The translations under genes were made by a program, and so were the position numbers. This document shows, in pieces, positions 36,272-46,527 of a stretch of 64,000 nt of DNA; position 1 is the first letter of the stretch; every line of letters begins with the position of its first letter. The DNA lies in NCBI GenBank assembly GCA_016647705.1, contig CM028335.1:558001-622000 (forward strand), read 5' to 3'. The DNA is from Eucommia ulmoides. Its lineage: Eukaryota; Streptophyta; Magnoliopsida; Garryales; Eucommiaceae. The notes under the pieces were generated by a model. The model did no database searches. It saw only the letters and a program-made list of their open reading frames with translations, and was not told the origin of the DNA.

Positions 36272-36825
36272 ATCCCCCACTTGAATTTTTAAAAACAATT
36301 TTTTCATCGAGCAGTATAATTCAATATAAGATTGTGCATAAGAAAAGGTGTCTATCGACTTGAACCTTTACATAGTGAAGATGCTTTAGATTATACTAGA
36401 GTAACTCGTAGTTTTGAACTCTATCTCTAACAACATCACACACACAACCCTATCAGGGTGTAGTCCAAAAGCCCGTGCTTTACGGCCATGCACGTGTATC
36501 CCAGTATAGTGAATGCTCTAGAGAATTTTGCCCAAAATTCCATAGGAAGCGGCCACACTTCCACATTCACATAGGTGAATCTATCAAGAGTACTCTTGTA
36601 GGTAGGTACTCCACTCAAATATAGAGTATAGATCTCATTAAGAGTTAATAAAAACTCAACCTTCTATCGCTTCAAGATATCATGCTTCAAACAACACATT
36701 TATGAAATAGAACTCAAATTTATAGCATGATTTTTCTCATATCACTTCATGAGTTGTTATTACCCTTTGAACCTATTTCTTGGGATCTCCAGTCTATAGG
36801 TTGGGTTTCCCTCACAAGTGACTCG
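36272..36825 (-). other. Copia 3' untranslated segment
   Basis: Non-coding DNA between the gag-pol stop and the 3' LTR, about 550 bp. It ends in the polypurine tract (36272-36282 on the complementary strand). No additional envelope-like frame is seen. Confidence 0.7.
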
Positions 36826-39800
36826 TCAATCTATGGGCTTGAGTCCCATTCCTTTCGAGGTTTTGTAAACCTTTTCTCGAGCTAATCCTTTCGTCAAAGG
36901 ATCGGCTAAGTTATCATCAGACCGTACATGATCCACTTTCACAGCCCCTGTAGAGATATACTCTCTAATGGTGCTGTGTTTGCGACGTATTTGTCGCTTT
37001 TTTCCGTTATAATAACGGTTCTGAATCTTTGCAATAGCCGCGGTACTATCACAATGGATCAAGACAGCTGGAATCGGTCTCTCCCATAAAGGGGTATCAG
37101 AAAGCAGGCTCCTTAACCACCCTGCTTCCTCGCTAGCCGAAGCTAGTGCAATCATCTCAGACTCCATGGTAGATTGAGCCAAAATAGTCTGTTTCTTAGA
37201 CTTCCAAGAAACAGCTCCACCAGCTATACTAAATATATAGCCGCTAGTTGCCTTGGAGTCATCTGAAAGGGTATTCCAATCAGCATCGCTATATCCTTCC
37301 AGAACAGCGGGAAACTTCTGATAATGTAATCCAAGGTTCATAGTTCTCTTTAGATATCTCATAATCCTCTCAATAGCATGCCAATGCTCAATACTAGGTC
37401 TACTTGTAAACCTGCATAGTAATCCCACAGCATACGCTATGTCGGGCCTAGTGCAGTCAGTGGCATATCGGAGACTGCCAATGATGCTCGCATACTCAGT
37501 TTGTCTAACACCGTCACCGGTGTTCTTGAACAACTTCACACTAGGGTCATAAGGAGTACATGCTGGTTTACAATCAAAATAATTGTATTTCTTTAGAATC
37601 TTCTCTATATAATGAGATTGATCCAAAGAAATTCCATGTTTAGACCTAGTTATTTTAATACCAAGGATTACGCTTGCTTCACCAAGATCTTTCATATCGA
37701 AATTAGCACATAGCATGGATTTTACATTATTCACAACATGAATATTGGAACCAAAAATTAGCAAGTCATCCACATAAATACATATAATGGTGCAAACATT
37801 ATTTTCAGATTTATAGTAAATGCATTTGTCACTTTCATTTACTTTAAAATCTTGTGAAATGACTAGATTATCAAATTTCTCATGCCATTGCTTAGGTGCT
37901 TGTTTCAAACCATAAAGAGATTTATCTAATTTGCATACTTTGTTTTCTAGACCAGGAATAATAAATCCTTCAGGTTGGTCCATATAAATCTCTTCTTCTA
38001 ATTCACCATTTAAAAAAGCAGTTTTAACATCCATTTGATGCACTATAAGATCATGAATTGCAGCAAGAGATAAAAGTACACGAATAGATGTAATTCTAGA
38101 GACAGGTGAGAAAGTATCAAAGAAATCTACATTCTCTCTTTGTCTAAACCCTTTAGCTACAAGACGAGCCTTGTATTTATCAATGGTTCCATCCGGATTC
38201 AATTTCTTTTTAAGAATCCATTTACATCCTATTGTTTTACAACCAGGAGGTAAATCTACCAAATGCCAAGTTCTATTTGACTCGAGAGAGTCTAACTCAT
38301 CATCTATAGCCTCTTGCCATAAACTGGCATCTATAGAGGATAATGCATCTTGGAGGGTAAGTGGATCCTCCTCTAAGGTATATGCATAGAAATCCGAACC
38401 AAAGTCTTTAGCTATACGAGGTCGTTTACTCCTTCTAGGTTCAATATCTAATTCCTTATTAGATTCATTAATCCTAATGATAGGTTCATTACTAGAAGTC
38501 GAGCCCCCACTATTCTTCAATTTGAAAGGAAATTTATCTTCATAAAAATCAGCATCATTTGATTCAATGATAACTTTATCTTTCAAATCATAAAATCTAT
38601 ATGCTTTGCTATTTACCGCATAACCAATAAAAACACATTCATAAGCTCTACTGACAAGTTTTCTTCTTTTGGGGTCAGGGATTCGAACATATGCCAAACA
38701 ACCCCAAGTTTTAAAATAAGACAAATTTGGTTTCTTATTTTTGAAAACTTCATAAGGTGAAATTTTACTTTTCGATTTGGGAACTCTATTAAGTACGTAG
38801 CAAACCGTTAATAAAATTTCACCCCACCAGTGAGAAGCTGCACCGGAATTAAGTAAAATAGCAACTACTGATTCATCAAAAGTTCTATTTTTCCTTTCAG
38901 CCTTACCATTCATTTCAGGAGAATACGGTGCAGTTTTTTCATGAATAATCCCATGAGATTTATAAAAATCAATAAAGACATCAGAATCATATTCTGTTCC
39001 TCTATCACTACGTAATCTCTTAATTTTCTTATTGCATTGATTTTCAATCTCAGTTACAAAATTCTTAAACATTTCAAAAGCTTCACTTTTATTTTTCATG
39101 AGATAAATATAAGTAAAATTAGAACAATCATCTATGAATGTAATAAAATACCGTTTACCATTCCTAGTCAAGACTCCATCAAATTCACAAATATCTGAAT
39201 GTATTAAGTCAAGAGATTCAGATTCTCTAATTACTGATTTATGAGGGGTTTTAGTAATTTTAGCTTGACTACAAAATTCACATTTTTCAAAATCATTCAA
39301 AGATAATTTAGGAATTAGTTCTAAGTTACTTAAGTTTTTAATAATGCGTTTGTTAACATAACAAAGTCTAGCATGCCAAATATTAAAAGAACACAACATG
39401 TAAGCAGAAGAAGAAATTTTATTAATTTCAACATTTAGTTTGAACATTCCATCAGTTGCATATCCCTTCCCAACAAAAATATTATTTTTGGTTAGGGTGT
39501 ACAAATCAGCCCCAATAGTTTGAGTGAACCCCGCCTTGTTTAGAAGATAGCCCGAAACCAAATTCTTTCTCATCTCTGGAGTATGCAGAACATCTTTAAG
39601 GATGACTGTCTTTCCAGAGGTAAACTTTAATTCCACTTCACCAGAACCGGCAACAATAGTGGAGTGGGAATCACCCAGCAACACTTTCTTGTCTTCACTT
39701 TCAGAATAAGATTTGAACATGGTTCGATCATAGCAGACATGGCGTGAAGCACCAGTGTCTACCCACCACCCTTCGGATCCACCAACTATATTGATTTCAG

Positions 39801-40707
39801 AAATCATAGCTATAAGTTGGTCCTCGGTAAGATTCGCCTGTGGAACAGGACGACGTCTTTGCCGGCAGTTCCGAGCCAAATGGCCCGCCTTCCCACAGTT
39901 ATAACAAGTAAACTGTTCAGAATTATTTCTTGAAGGGAGTTTGTTTCTATTCTGATTTTGATGCACATTTCTGTTCTGGTTATTGTGGTTGCGATTCTGA
40001 TTTTGATTTTTCATATTTTTCCCTTTAGGTTTCAGAATTGCGTAAGATGATTTCTTGTGAGCGTTGTTAGAAACAACAAGCATTTCATCTTTCTGATCTT
40101 GTTTTCGGGCCTCCTCCTCAATCCGAAGATGAGTGATCAAACTTTCTAAAGAAAACTCTTTAGTTTTATGCCTTAGAGTATTCTTAAAATCTTTCCAAGA
40201 GGGGGGTAATTTGTCAATTAAAACAGCAACTTGAAATTGTTCATCAAGGGACATACCTTCAGCAATTATTTCGTGAGCGATTTTCTGAAGTTCATGAGAC
40301 TGAACCTCCACTGATTTGTCGTCGGTCATTTGGTATTTCAGATACCGACTAACAGCATATTTTTTACTTCCAGCCTCCTCAGTGTCGTATTTCTTCGAAA
40401 GAGCATCACAAACTTCCTTCGCAGTTTTGTTAGTGCAGTAATAATCATACAGATCATCAGACATACCATTAAGAATAAAATTCTTACAACGGAAATCATT
40501 TTCCTCCCAAGACTTAACTTCTTGAATCTGAGCGTCAGTAGGAACTTGAGGTAATTGTGGTTTTTCGGTCGTACAGACATATGCTACTTTTTCGATAGTA
40601 AGAAAAAATAACATTTTCTGTCTCCACCTTTTAAAATGAAACCCTTCGAAACGAAAGGGTTTGTTGAGATCAACAGTTACTTGTTTAAAATCGTGAACAG
40701 TAGACAT
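36826..40707 (-). CDS. Copia gag-pol polyprotein, intact 1293-aa frame
   Basis: Single uninterrupted frame. Order: gag (about 1-215); zinc knuckle starting at Cys268 ([14 protein letters not shown]); aspartic protease with Asp317 in [13 protein letters not shown]-pre-integrase finger near 445-480; integrase core ([20 protein letters not shown]); reverse transcriptase with YVDD at 978-981; RNase H to the C-terminus (TKGLAREK). Protease-integrase-RT-RNase H order places it in Copia (Pseudoviridae). In the integrase zinc finger, the usual second His (WHxRLGH) is replaced: the text reads WHARLCY, Cys449-Tyr450. No env gene follows. Expression would come from the LTR; mobility depends on whether the finger change is tolerated. 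Confidence 0.95.
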   Translation of the reverse strand: MSTVHDFKQVTVDLNKPFRFEGFHFKRWRQKMLFFLTIEKVAYVCTTEKPQLPQVPTDAQIQEVKSWEENDFRCKNFILNGMSDDLYDYYCTNKTAKEVCDALSKKYDTEEAGSKKYAVSRYLKYQMTDDKSVEVQSHELQKIAHEIIAEGMSLDEQFQVAVLIDKLPPSWKDFKNTLRHKTKEFSLESLITHLRIEEEARKQDQKDEMLVVSNNAHKKSSYAILKPKGKNMKNQNQNRNHNNQNRNVHQNQNRNKLPSRNNSEQFTCYNCGKAGHLARNCRQRRRPVPQANLTEDQLIAMISEINIVGGSEGWWVDTGASRHVCYDRTMFKSYSESEDKKVLLGDSHSTIVAGSGEVELKFTSGKTVILKDVLHTPEMRKNLVSGYLLNKAGFTQTIGADLYTLTKNNIFVGKGYATDGMFKLNVEINKISSSAYMLCSFNIWHARLCYVNKRIIKNLSNLELIPKLSLNDFEKCEFCSQAKITKTPHKSVIRESESLDLIHSDICEFDGVLTRNGKRYFITFIDDCSNFTYIYLMKNKSEAFEMFKNFVTEIENQCNKKIKRLRSDRGTEYDSDVFIDFYKSHGIIHEKTAPYSPEMNGKAERKNRTFDESVVAILLNSGAASHWWGEILLTVCYVLNRVPKSKSKISPYEVFKNKKPNLSYFKTWGCLAYVRIPDPKRRKLVSRAYECVFIGYAVNSKAYRFYDLKDKVIIESNDADFYEDKFPFKLKNSGGSTSSNEPIIRINESNKELDIEPRRSKRPRIAKDFGSDFYAYTLEEDPLTLQDALSSIDASLWQEAIDDELDSLESNRTWHLVDLPPGCKTIGCKWILKKKLNPDGTIDKYKARLVAKGFRQRENVDFFDTFSPVSRITSIRVLLSLAAIHDLIVHQMDVKTAFLNGELEEEIYMDQPEGFIIPGLENKVCKLDKSLYGLKQAPKQWHEKFDNLVISQDFKVNESDKCIYYKSENNVCTIICIYVDDLLIFGSNIHVVNNVKSMLCANFDMKDLGEASVILGIKITRSKHGISLDQSHYIEKILKKYNYFDCKPACTPYDPSVKLFKNTGDGVRQTEYASIIGSLRYATDCTRPDIAYAVGLLCRFTSRPSIEHWHAIERIMRYLKRTMNLGLHYQKFPAVLEGYSDADWNTLSDDSKATSGYIFSIAGGAVSWKSKKQTILAQSTMESEMIALASASEEAGWLRSLLSDTPLWERPIPAVLIHCDSTAAIAKIQNRYYNGKKRQIRRKHSTIREYISTGAVKVDHVRSDDNLADPLTKGLAREKVYKTSKGMGLKPID

Positions 40708-40734
40708 CTTTGCAGATATTGAACGTCTTAAAAT

Positions 40735-41414
40735 TGTTGTTGCAGAAAATAAGTAAAGAACGAGTTTACCAAAATTTCTTGGGATGAGTCGCGGACTAGG
40801 TCGCTCTCTTTAAGACGTTTCGCGGCTCTGCCCAAGAACGTGCAAGCAGTGTATCAGCCCCGTCGTCCCCAGGATAAAACAGCTCAGAATTCTCCTCTGT
40901 CTAGGACGTTCTTTGCACTGTAGAAGTCCCGAAAACCAAACACCCCCACACACTGTTCGCAAAACGAACAAACTGCTCGGAAACCAAAATCGGACTGACA
41001 AAACAGAACCGGAACAATTCCGGAAGATGAAACCGAAAATGTTTCGGAATAGAAACAGAAACGAAGCAGGAACAGTTTGCTTTTTTTTTTTTTGTTTTTT
41101 TTTTTTATTTTATTTTTTTTCTAAAAAATAAATAAGTGCCACCTCATCACACGCGCGACTCGGCACGGCACGGCCGGACGGACGGCGGCGGCGCGCGCGT
41201 GTGGTAAACCGATAGGGATGTAACTCCTCTCCCCTCCACAAAATGTGGGTACCCCTTGGGGCACACCCCAAGTGTCTCACATACCCCTAGATATCCACTT
41301 TAATTTTTCCTCTCCCAACCAATGTGGGACAATAGGTTTTGAGGAAAAAACCAATTTGACACATTTGGCACTTTCTATTTTAAAAATTAAATTAAAAATT
41401 CATTTGTTTCAACA
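40735..41414 (-). repeat. Copia 5' LTR, 680 bp
   Basis: Same termini as the 3' LTR but about 344 bp shorter, lacking most of the gaaacag array and the following T-rich block. It also lacks a 10-bp unit near 41017. The leader between this LTR and the gag ATG is only 27 bp and does not contain the usual TGGTATCAGAGC initiator-tRNA primer site. Confidence 0.93.
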
Positions 41415-41845
41415 AAAATTTAACAACAATGCCTAAAAAAATTGAATGCATGTATGCATTTATTTCCTATAAACAATGCATGTATGCATTTAAAATTTCA
41501 ATTTTATGTTAAAATCCATGCTATTACTATCAAAATAATCAAATAGTACCGTAATGTTTCGTGTGTAAATTTTGGAAACTTTGTTTTGTTTCCTTAAAAC
41601 CCCAATTTATCCAATCCAAATGGAGAGCAAAAATTTAAAAACAATGCCAAAAAAAATTGAATGCATGTATGCATTTATTTCCTATAAACAATGCATGTAT
41701 GCATTTAAAATTTCAATTTTATGTTAAAATCCATGCTATTACTGTCAAAATAATCAAATAGTACCGTAATGTTTCGTGTGTAAATTTTGAGAAGTTATTA
41801 ATATAAATTAATTTTTTTTCTAAACCAGCACATTGAGCGGGTCTA
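41415..41845. repeat. Tandem repeat, about 215 bp, interrupted by the Copia insertion
   Basis: Units contain 'attgaatgcatgtatgcatttatttcc' and 'aatagtaccgtaatgtttcgtgtgtaaatttt', at 41430 and 41645. The unit's other part ('ccccaatttatccaatccaaatggagag') occurs at 41600 and again at 35212, just left of the Copia element. Removing Copia restores a continuous array. Confidence 0.88.
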
Positions 41846-42005
41846 AAACTATTCATATATGTACCATAATGCTTGATATATAAATTAATAATTCAAAAAT
41901 CAAAACATAGTTCCACAAAAAAATATGTACCATTTGTCTATTTGAGTTTGGCAATTAAAAGCATTCCTCGTAAAAATGTAAGTGATTTTTTCATTGACTT
42001 AAAAT

Positions 42006-42172
42006 ACGTCGCCGTCGCAAGCTCCTTGCCTATCCTTACCGTTCTATCACCGCCCCGTAAAGCCATCGCCGCCGCAGCTGCGGTATGTCTCAAGTGGCCA
42101 GCTGCGGCGGCGATGGCTTCACGGGGCGGTGATAGAACGGCACGGATCGGCGCTGGCGACGGCGACTGTAGA
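42006..42172. repeat. Long hairpin, 42-bp arms
   Basis: Arms 42039-42080 and 42099-42140 are inverted copies, 41 of 42 positions matching, with an 18-nt loop. Weaker pairing (gtcgccgtcgc / gcgacggcgac) extends the structure to about 42006-42172. The arms are GC-rich (accgccccgt, gccgccgcagctg) in an AT-rich region. Open frames seen on both strands here follow from the symmetry and are not credible genes. Confidence 0.9.
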
Positions 42173-42342
42173 AGCGACGACAATCGCGATGGTGAAATTT
42201 ACGGCAATCAACAACTGCCGATCAACCACAGCCATCCAGGCCCACGAAGATCTGAACCGTCTTCGTCGATGGAAATAGAAAAAGAGAGAAACATAGAGAG
42301 AGACGTACCTAGATGGATTTCAAGTTCGGTAGTGCGGTGACC

Positions 42343-42661
42343 TGAACAGATCTGAGGTTGCCGTGGGGAGGATTGACGAACAGAGCTGCAATAAAAACAA
42401 AAATTTAGACAAAAATTGATGAGAGAAATGAGAAAACGATTTTTGAGACGAACGATATTTGGACTTGGGGTAGTGCGGTGACCTGTTTGACTGCAAATGG
42501 CAATGGAGAAATTGGGGTAGGGAAGATTTCTGCCTGAACAGATCTGAGGTTGCCGTGGGGAGGATTGACGAACAGAGCTGCAACAAAAACAAAAATTTAG
42601 ACAAAAATTGATGAGAGAAATGAGAAAACGATTTTTGAGACGAACGATATTTGGACTTGGG
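42343..42661. repeat. Tandem repeat, 193 bp, about 1.6 copies
   Basis: The segment 'gaacagatctgaggttgccg' to 'cgaacgatatttggacttgg' is present at 42343-42468 and again at 42536-42661 with about one difference. The 193-bp period includes a 67-bp spacer. Near identity means a recent duplication. Confidence 0.9.
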
Positions 42662-43394
42662 GTTTGAATCAACATTTTATCTAATGTTGATTACCGTGGG
42701 TTTGTTCTGCAACAAAAACAAAAATTTAGAACAAAAAAATCCATTTCAGATCTGCAAGAAATTGGGGATTTACAACAAATTACCTATCAGGTCAAACCAA
42801 ATGTATAGGGCTGAAAATAGAGAGAGAAGAACATGTGGCGGAGGAAGTGGATACCTGTTCGTGCCTCTATGACGACGGTGACGGCTACGGCACTCGAAGA
42901 GGAGGCTAGATGGGGTAGTCGACGGCTGGATGGCTAGATTTACGGCAGTGGGTTTGACGACGGAGTCGTAGTTCACCAACGGATGATGGATCGAACTGAG
43001 CTTGCTGCTTGGAGGAGGGATCGATCGAAGCTTCTGCGTGGTGGAGGGCTCGATCGACGATTGGTGCTTGGAGGAGCGATCGATCGAAGCTGGGTGCGTG
43101 GAGGAGAGATCGATCGAAGGCTGAGCGTTGATTTTTGTATCATCGGCGAAGAAGGGCATGGGAGTGAGAGAGAAGCGAGAAGTGCTGGGGAGAGAGAGAG
43201 ACGACAGAGAGAGTGAGTGAGGCCAGTCTGATATCTGCCGCTAGAGGGAAAGGGAAGATATAATCACAATCGTTGGATGATCTTTGATCCTAAGGCTACA
43301 AATGTCTCTTACTAATATTTGATCTTGGCCCTTGGATATGAGATCTAAGGGTCAAAAATTTCTCCCGCCCAAAAATGTCTTCAACCACTGTAGC
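42662..43394. other. Non-coding interval, GC-richer, no gene supported
   Basis: Contains repeated 'gatcgatcgaagct' phrases (43018-43120) and GAGAGA tracts (43185-43215). A minus-strand frame from 43159 is Ser/Pro/His-rich and unlike any family I know; I do not call it a gene. The composition is like the region upstream of the Helitron gene at 31.9-32.1 kb. Confidence 0.45.
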
Positions 43395-44133
43395 ACACAT
43401 TTTCAATTTAAGATCTAATTTATATTATAGATATTTAGATTCGTCTCAATAAGATCTTCAAAATGATATCACATTTAATATTTTTTTTTTTATTAATTTC
43501 AAATTCGTGTTACATTCAACATGGATGTTACATGTAACATTCACACTCGTTACGATATCCAATTTAATACAGATAATATTACATTCCACATGTAATATGC
43601 TTTTTGTGAGTGGAATGTAACATTGTCTGTAACATTTTCTATTTACTGTCAACACATATATTCTCTTTTGTATGGAAATGTAACATTGTCTGTGTTGAAT
43701 CGTATTTCATGTAGATATTACATGTAACATCTTATAATTTGTAGAAAATTAAAAAATCTGGAAGTACTCATGTGAAATGTAACATAATGTGAAAACTGAA
43801 AACTAATGAAAAAAATAGTGAATTTGATAACGTTTTGTGTATGGAATGTAACATTACCTGTAATATTTCCTATTTATTATTAACACATATATCATCTTTT
43901 GTGTGAGAATATAACATTTTCTGTGTTAAATCGTATTTCATGTAGATGTTACATGTAACATCTTATAATTCGTAGAAAATTAAAAAATTTGAAAGTATCC
44001 ATGTGAAATGTAACATGAATGTGAAAACTAATGAAAAAAATAGTGAATTTGATATCGTTTTGAAGATATTGTTTAGACGAATCTAAATATATAATTATAT
44101 TGTAAAAAAAATGTGTACAACATTAATTATTTT
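43395..44133. mobile_element. Fold-back element with internal tandem duplication
   Basis: Inverted arms 43429-43474 and 44047-44092 match at 40 of 46 positions (core TATTTAGATTCGTCT), with weaker similarity outward to about 43395 and 44133 (tgta/tg..acacatttt). Inside, a 231-bp unit starting 'tggaatgtaacatt' occurs at 43611 and 43842. The palindrome TGTTACATGTAACA recurs at 43526, 43718 and 43945. No coding capacity. Long arms suggest a Mutator-like or Foldback-type MITE; no target duplication was identified. Confidence 0.68.
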
Positions 44134-44349
44134 CATTTTAATGAATGGTTATCTATTACCTAAATTAATTCCGCAAAATGGGGATGTATTATGTAGGTGC
44201 AATAATTAAGGGCATTTTTGTCACAAAAATGACAAAAGGATCACTCAGTTTATGAAAAAGGTAACGGGTGTAATCGGTAGTTTCCAACTGTTTTTGAGAT
44301 CTCCCAGTAAGTGTCCCATTATTAAATAACATTTTACTTTTATAAAAAA

Positions 44350-44351
44350 GA
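44350..44351 (-). other. Candidate Helitron 5' terminus
   Basis: The minus strand here reads A|TC followed by TTTTTTATAAAAGTAAAA, then text containing 'gaaactaccgattacaccc' and 'gacaaaaatgcccttaatt'. Plant Helitrons begin with TC after a host A, and many begin TCT plus an A/T-rich run, so this is a plausible start. It is supported by position and pattern only. Confidence 0.4.
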
Positions 44352-44404
44352 TTATTTTACGCCAAAATGATAAATGTCGATTACATGTTAAAAAATAAAT
44401 AAAA

Positions 44405-44640
44405 TAAGAAAGTTTTGGTGAACAATTTACGAATTTAAAAGTTTAGCTCATATAAAATCCATGGGTTACAATATTTTTTTTAGAAGAAAAGTTTATATAA
44501 AAAATCACTATAATTTTTGGATGTAAAAAATTACAGTAATTTTTATGGTCAACTGTAATTTTGCACTTTTAATAGAATTATTCGAACTTCTCTAAAAATT
44601 ATTATACCAAGTGGATTATTGGGGTTATGACAAAAAAAAT
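44405..44640. repeat. Dispersed 220-bp repeat, copy 3
   Basis: Diverged member of the family at 5265 and 15125: 'ttggtgaacaatttacgaatttaaaa' at the left, 'cttctctaaaaattattata' in the second half, and 'aagtggattattggggtt' at the right. Confidence 0.55.
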
Positions 44641-45108
44641 ATAAAAGTAACTGTTTTAGGGTCTTATTTTTTTATTTTTTATTTGAATTTATATTCAATT
44701 ACATTTTTTTTTATTGAAAACAATAAAATATGCATGTATAGTACTAGAAAAATCCAAATATTTTAGGTCATCCTTAAATTTTTTCTTAAGTTCACCATGG
44801 CATAATTTGGTAATTTTTTAAATATTCTTTAAAAATTAAAAAACAATTAACAAAACATATTTTTATTTGAAAATTGAAAAAAAAAAAAACCAAAACATGT
44901 TTGATTGTATAGAGATTATATTTTGATATTAATCTTTAAATTATATACTGATTCAAATAAAAATAATAATATAATTAAAAAAATTCGGTACTATAGATTT
45001 TTTATAACATAAAAATTCAAAAAAATAAAAAGTAATTACTTTTTATTTTTCAAAAACTATTTAGAATTTTTGAAAACATTTGCTTAAGTAAAAAATTATT
45101 TGTATTTT
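44641..45108. other. AT-rich spacer, nothing recognised
   Basis: Low-complexity A/T-rich DNA with long A and T runs; no gene or repeat boundary seen. Confidence 0.5.
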
Positions 45109-45880
45109 TTGATGAGGGTATTTTTGGGCACCTCTGAGTCAGCACTTGAGATCCAACCGCGTGTTTGTCCTCATAGTGACAGGGACGCATTTTGGAATCC
45201 ACAATGCCACGCTGGAGCATACGTTAACTACGGCTCTTTCCTGGAATCTCATTTGCACCTAGGGAGGAGCGAGGAGCCCTGCAGGGACGTGCTGCTCTGG
45301 GCTCTGCGTCATGCACTGTACGATCAATTTCAGGGACTCAGCCGTTCACCTCGACCAGCTCCCTCTTTCAGCTTGTTTCTTCTTCAGGATTCTACGGATC
45401 TCCGCTCTCCTCCACCAGCTTACCATCACAGGCCTGACAAAGGCTCGCAGGCTTCACCAAATGGGCCAAAAAGTCCAAGCCCAACGGTTATCTTCTAAAT
45501 GTCCCGAATTATCGGCTAAACATAAGGTTTCAACTAATTAACCTTATTTAGACCCGGCTAATCATCTTCAACTCCTATATATATCGTGGGCTATGCAAGC
45601 CCGAGATATGTTTGACATTACGCGCAGGTTCATTTGTTTATTTGTTGCATTACTGTACATTTTCTTTCTGAGCACTGATTATCACGCCAGAGGGGCTTCA
45701 TCGGGACAAATCTTGGTCTGAGCCTTCTGCAAATACACCCCATGAGGAGCAGGATTTTGGACATAGTATGTCAGTCCTCCCAATTCTTAGCACAGCTCAT
45801 GTGAAAAAATTTCAACTGACGACTTCACTTCAATAAGAGGACTTATCTGTCATCCGACTGGATCATACTCGAGGTGTGTA
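45109..45880 (+). mobile_element. Probable LTR remnant (Ty3/gypsy-like)
   Basis: A GC-richer island in AT-rich DNA. It has a promoter-like 'ctcctatatatatcg' at 45571-45585. About 100 bp on comes 'tatcacgccagaggggcttcatcgggac', a phrase resembling the R/U5 of plant gypsy LTRs. No internal coding region flanks it, so a solo or truncated LTR is likely. Exact ends and target duplication could not be fixed. An open frame of about 130 codons at 45100-45498 lies within it and is not considered a gene. Confidence 0.45.
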
Positions 45881-46078
45881 CCAATTTTAAAACATCAATA
45901 TTTTTAAAATAAAAAATAAAAATAATTGAAAAAAAAAAAGGTTACCAAATGGTGTAAATTATTTTTGGAAGGTAAAATCCACGCTCCACCCTTTGCGTGG
46001 AAGGGTAAGGGTTTTGAAAGTTAGTCCTGATCGGTGAAAGACGGAAGCAATTTTGTAATTTAACCGAAAAACCAGGGC

Positions 46079-46086
46079 TATAAATA
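46079..46086 (+). promoter_or_regulatory. TATA box of gene W
   Basis: TATAAATA lies about 450 bp upstream of the W start codon. A transcript from here would carry a leader with an intron: donor GTAAGT at 46231, acceptor CTAG at 46494-46495. 5' UTR introns are common in constitutively expressed plant genes. Confidence 0.6.
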
Positions 46087-46527
46087 AAGCGAAATCATAA
46101 CACCTGCCTACTGGTTTTTCCATTCCCTCGACGTTCCTCATAAACGTATTTCCTTTTTTGATCAACTTTCAAACCCTGAAATTCTTCCGCCGATCAGACT
46201 ATTTCCGGCGTATAATCCACTCTTTGGCATGTAAGTTCCTCATCAATCCTCTCAATTTTCGTTCCGTAACTGTTTTTTCTCGCGATTCTGAGCACGAACC
46301 GGTGTTTTTCGTGTTCATAATCGATCACTGTTTTTTTTTCTTTCAAAAATTTGAGCTGTAAACCGTATAGAATCCTCCTTTTTCGACATTGATTTCGTTT
46401 TTTTTCTGATGTTTTTGTTGTTCGTGAACTTGTGATTTCGTGTTTTTTCGTTTGAATTTTCTGTTACTTATACTTTTGCCCTTCGCCCCCCCTAGGATTT
46501 TTGAGTTTGGGATTTTGTGAACTCGTG

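Larger units (their letters stand above)
35248..41414 (-). mobile_element. Complete Copia-type LTR retrotransposon, minus strand
   Basis: 6167 bp with TGTTG...CAACA termini and a 5-bp target duplication AAAAT (35243-35247 and 41415-41419). The order is 5' LTR (41414-40735), a 27-bp leader, one gag-pol frame (40707-36826), a polypurine tract reading AAGTGGGGGAT just before the 3' LTR, and the 3' LTR (36271-35248). The LTRs differ mainly by internal length changes; aligned stretches show only about 2% substitutions, so the insertion is recent. It sits inside the putative Helitron. Confidence 0.95.
22623..44351 (-). mobile_element. Helitron on the minus strand; 5' limit provisional
   Basis: Rolling-circle transposon. 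The 3' end is firm: CTAG (22626-22623) preceded by a stem-loop and followed by T. The element carries its Rep-helicase gene (30732-25280). The 5' limit is inferred: reading the minus strand, an A followed by TCTTTTTTATAAAAGTAAAA begins at 44351 and fits the A|TC start rule. That would give about 21.7 kb, 15.5 kb without the nested Copia element, which is large but possible. The interval holds tandem arrays at 23243, 31000, 31681, 32241 and 42343, a hairpin and a fold-back element. If 44351 is wrong, the true start lies between about 32 kb and 44 kb; a weaker TC-like site is near 34393. No RPA-like gene was found. Confidence 0.45.

Noticed and set aside
42208-42675. 155-codon minus-strand frame, plus frames across the 42-kb hairpin
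   Set aside because: They are translations of the 193-bp tandem repeat and of the inverted repeat; no domain.
45100-45541. 132-codon frame in the GC-richer island
   Set aside because: It lies inside a probable LTR remnant and resembles no protein family.
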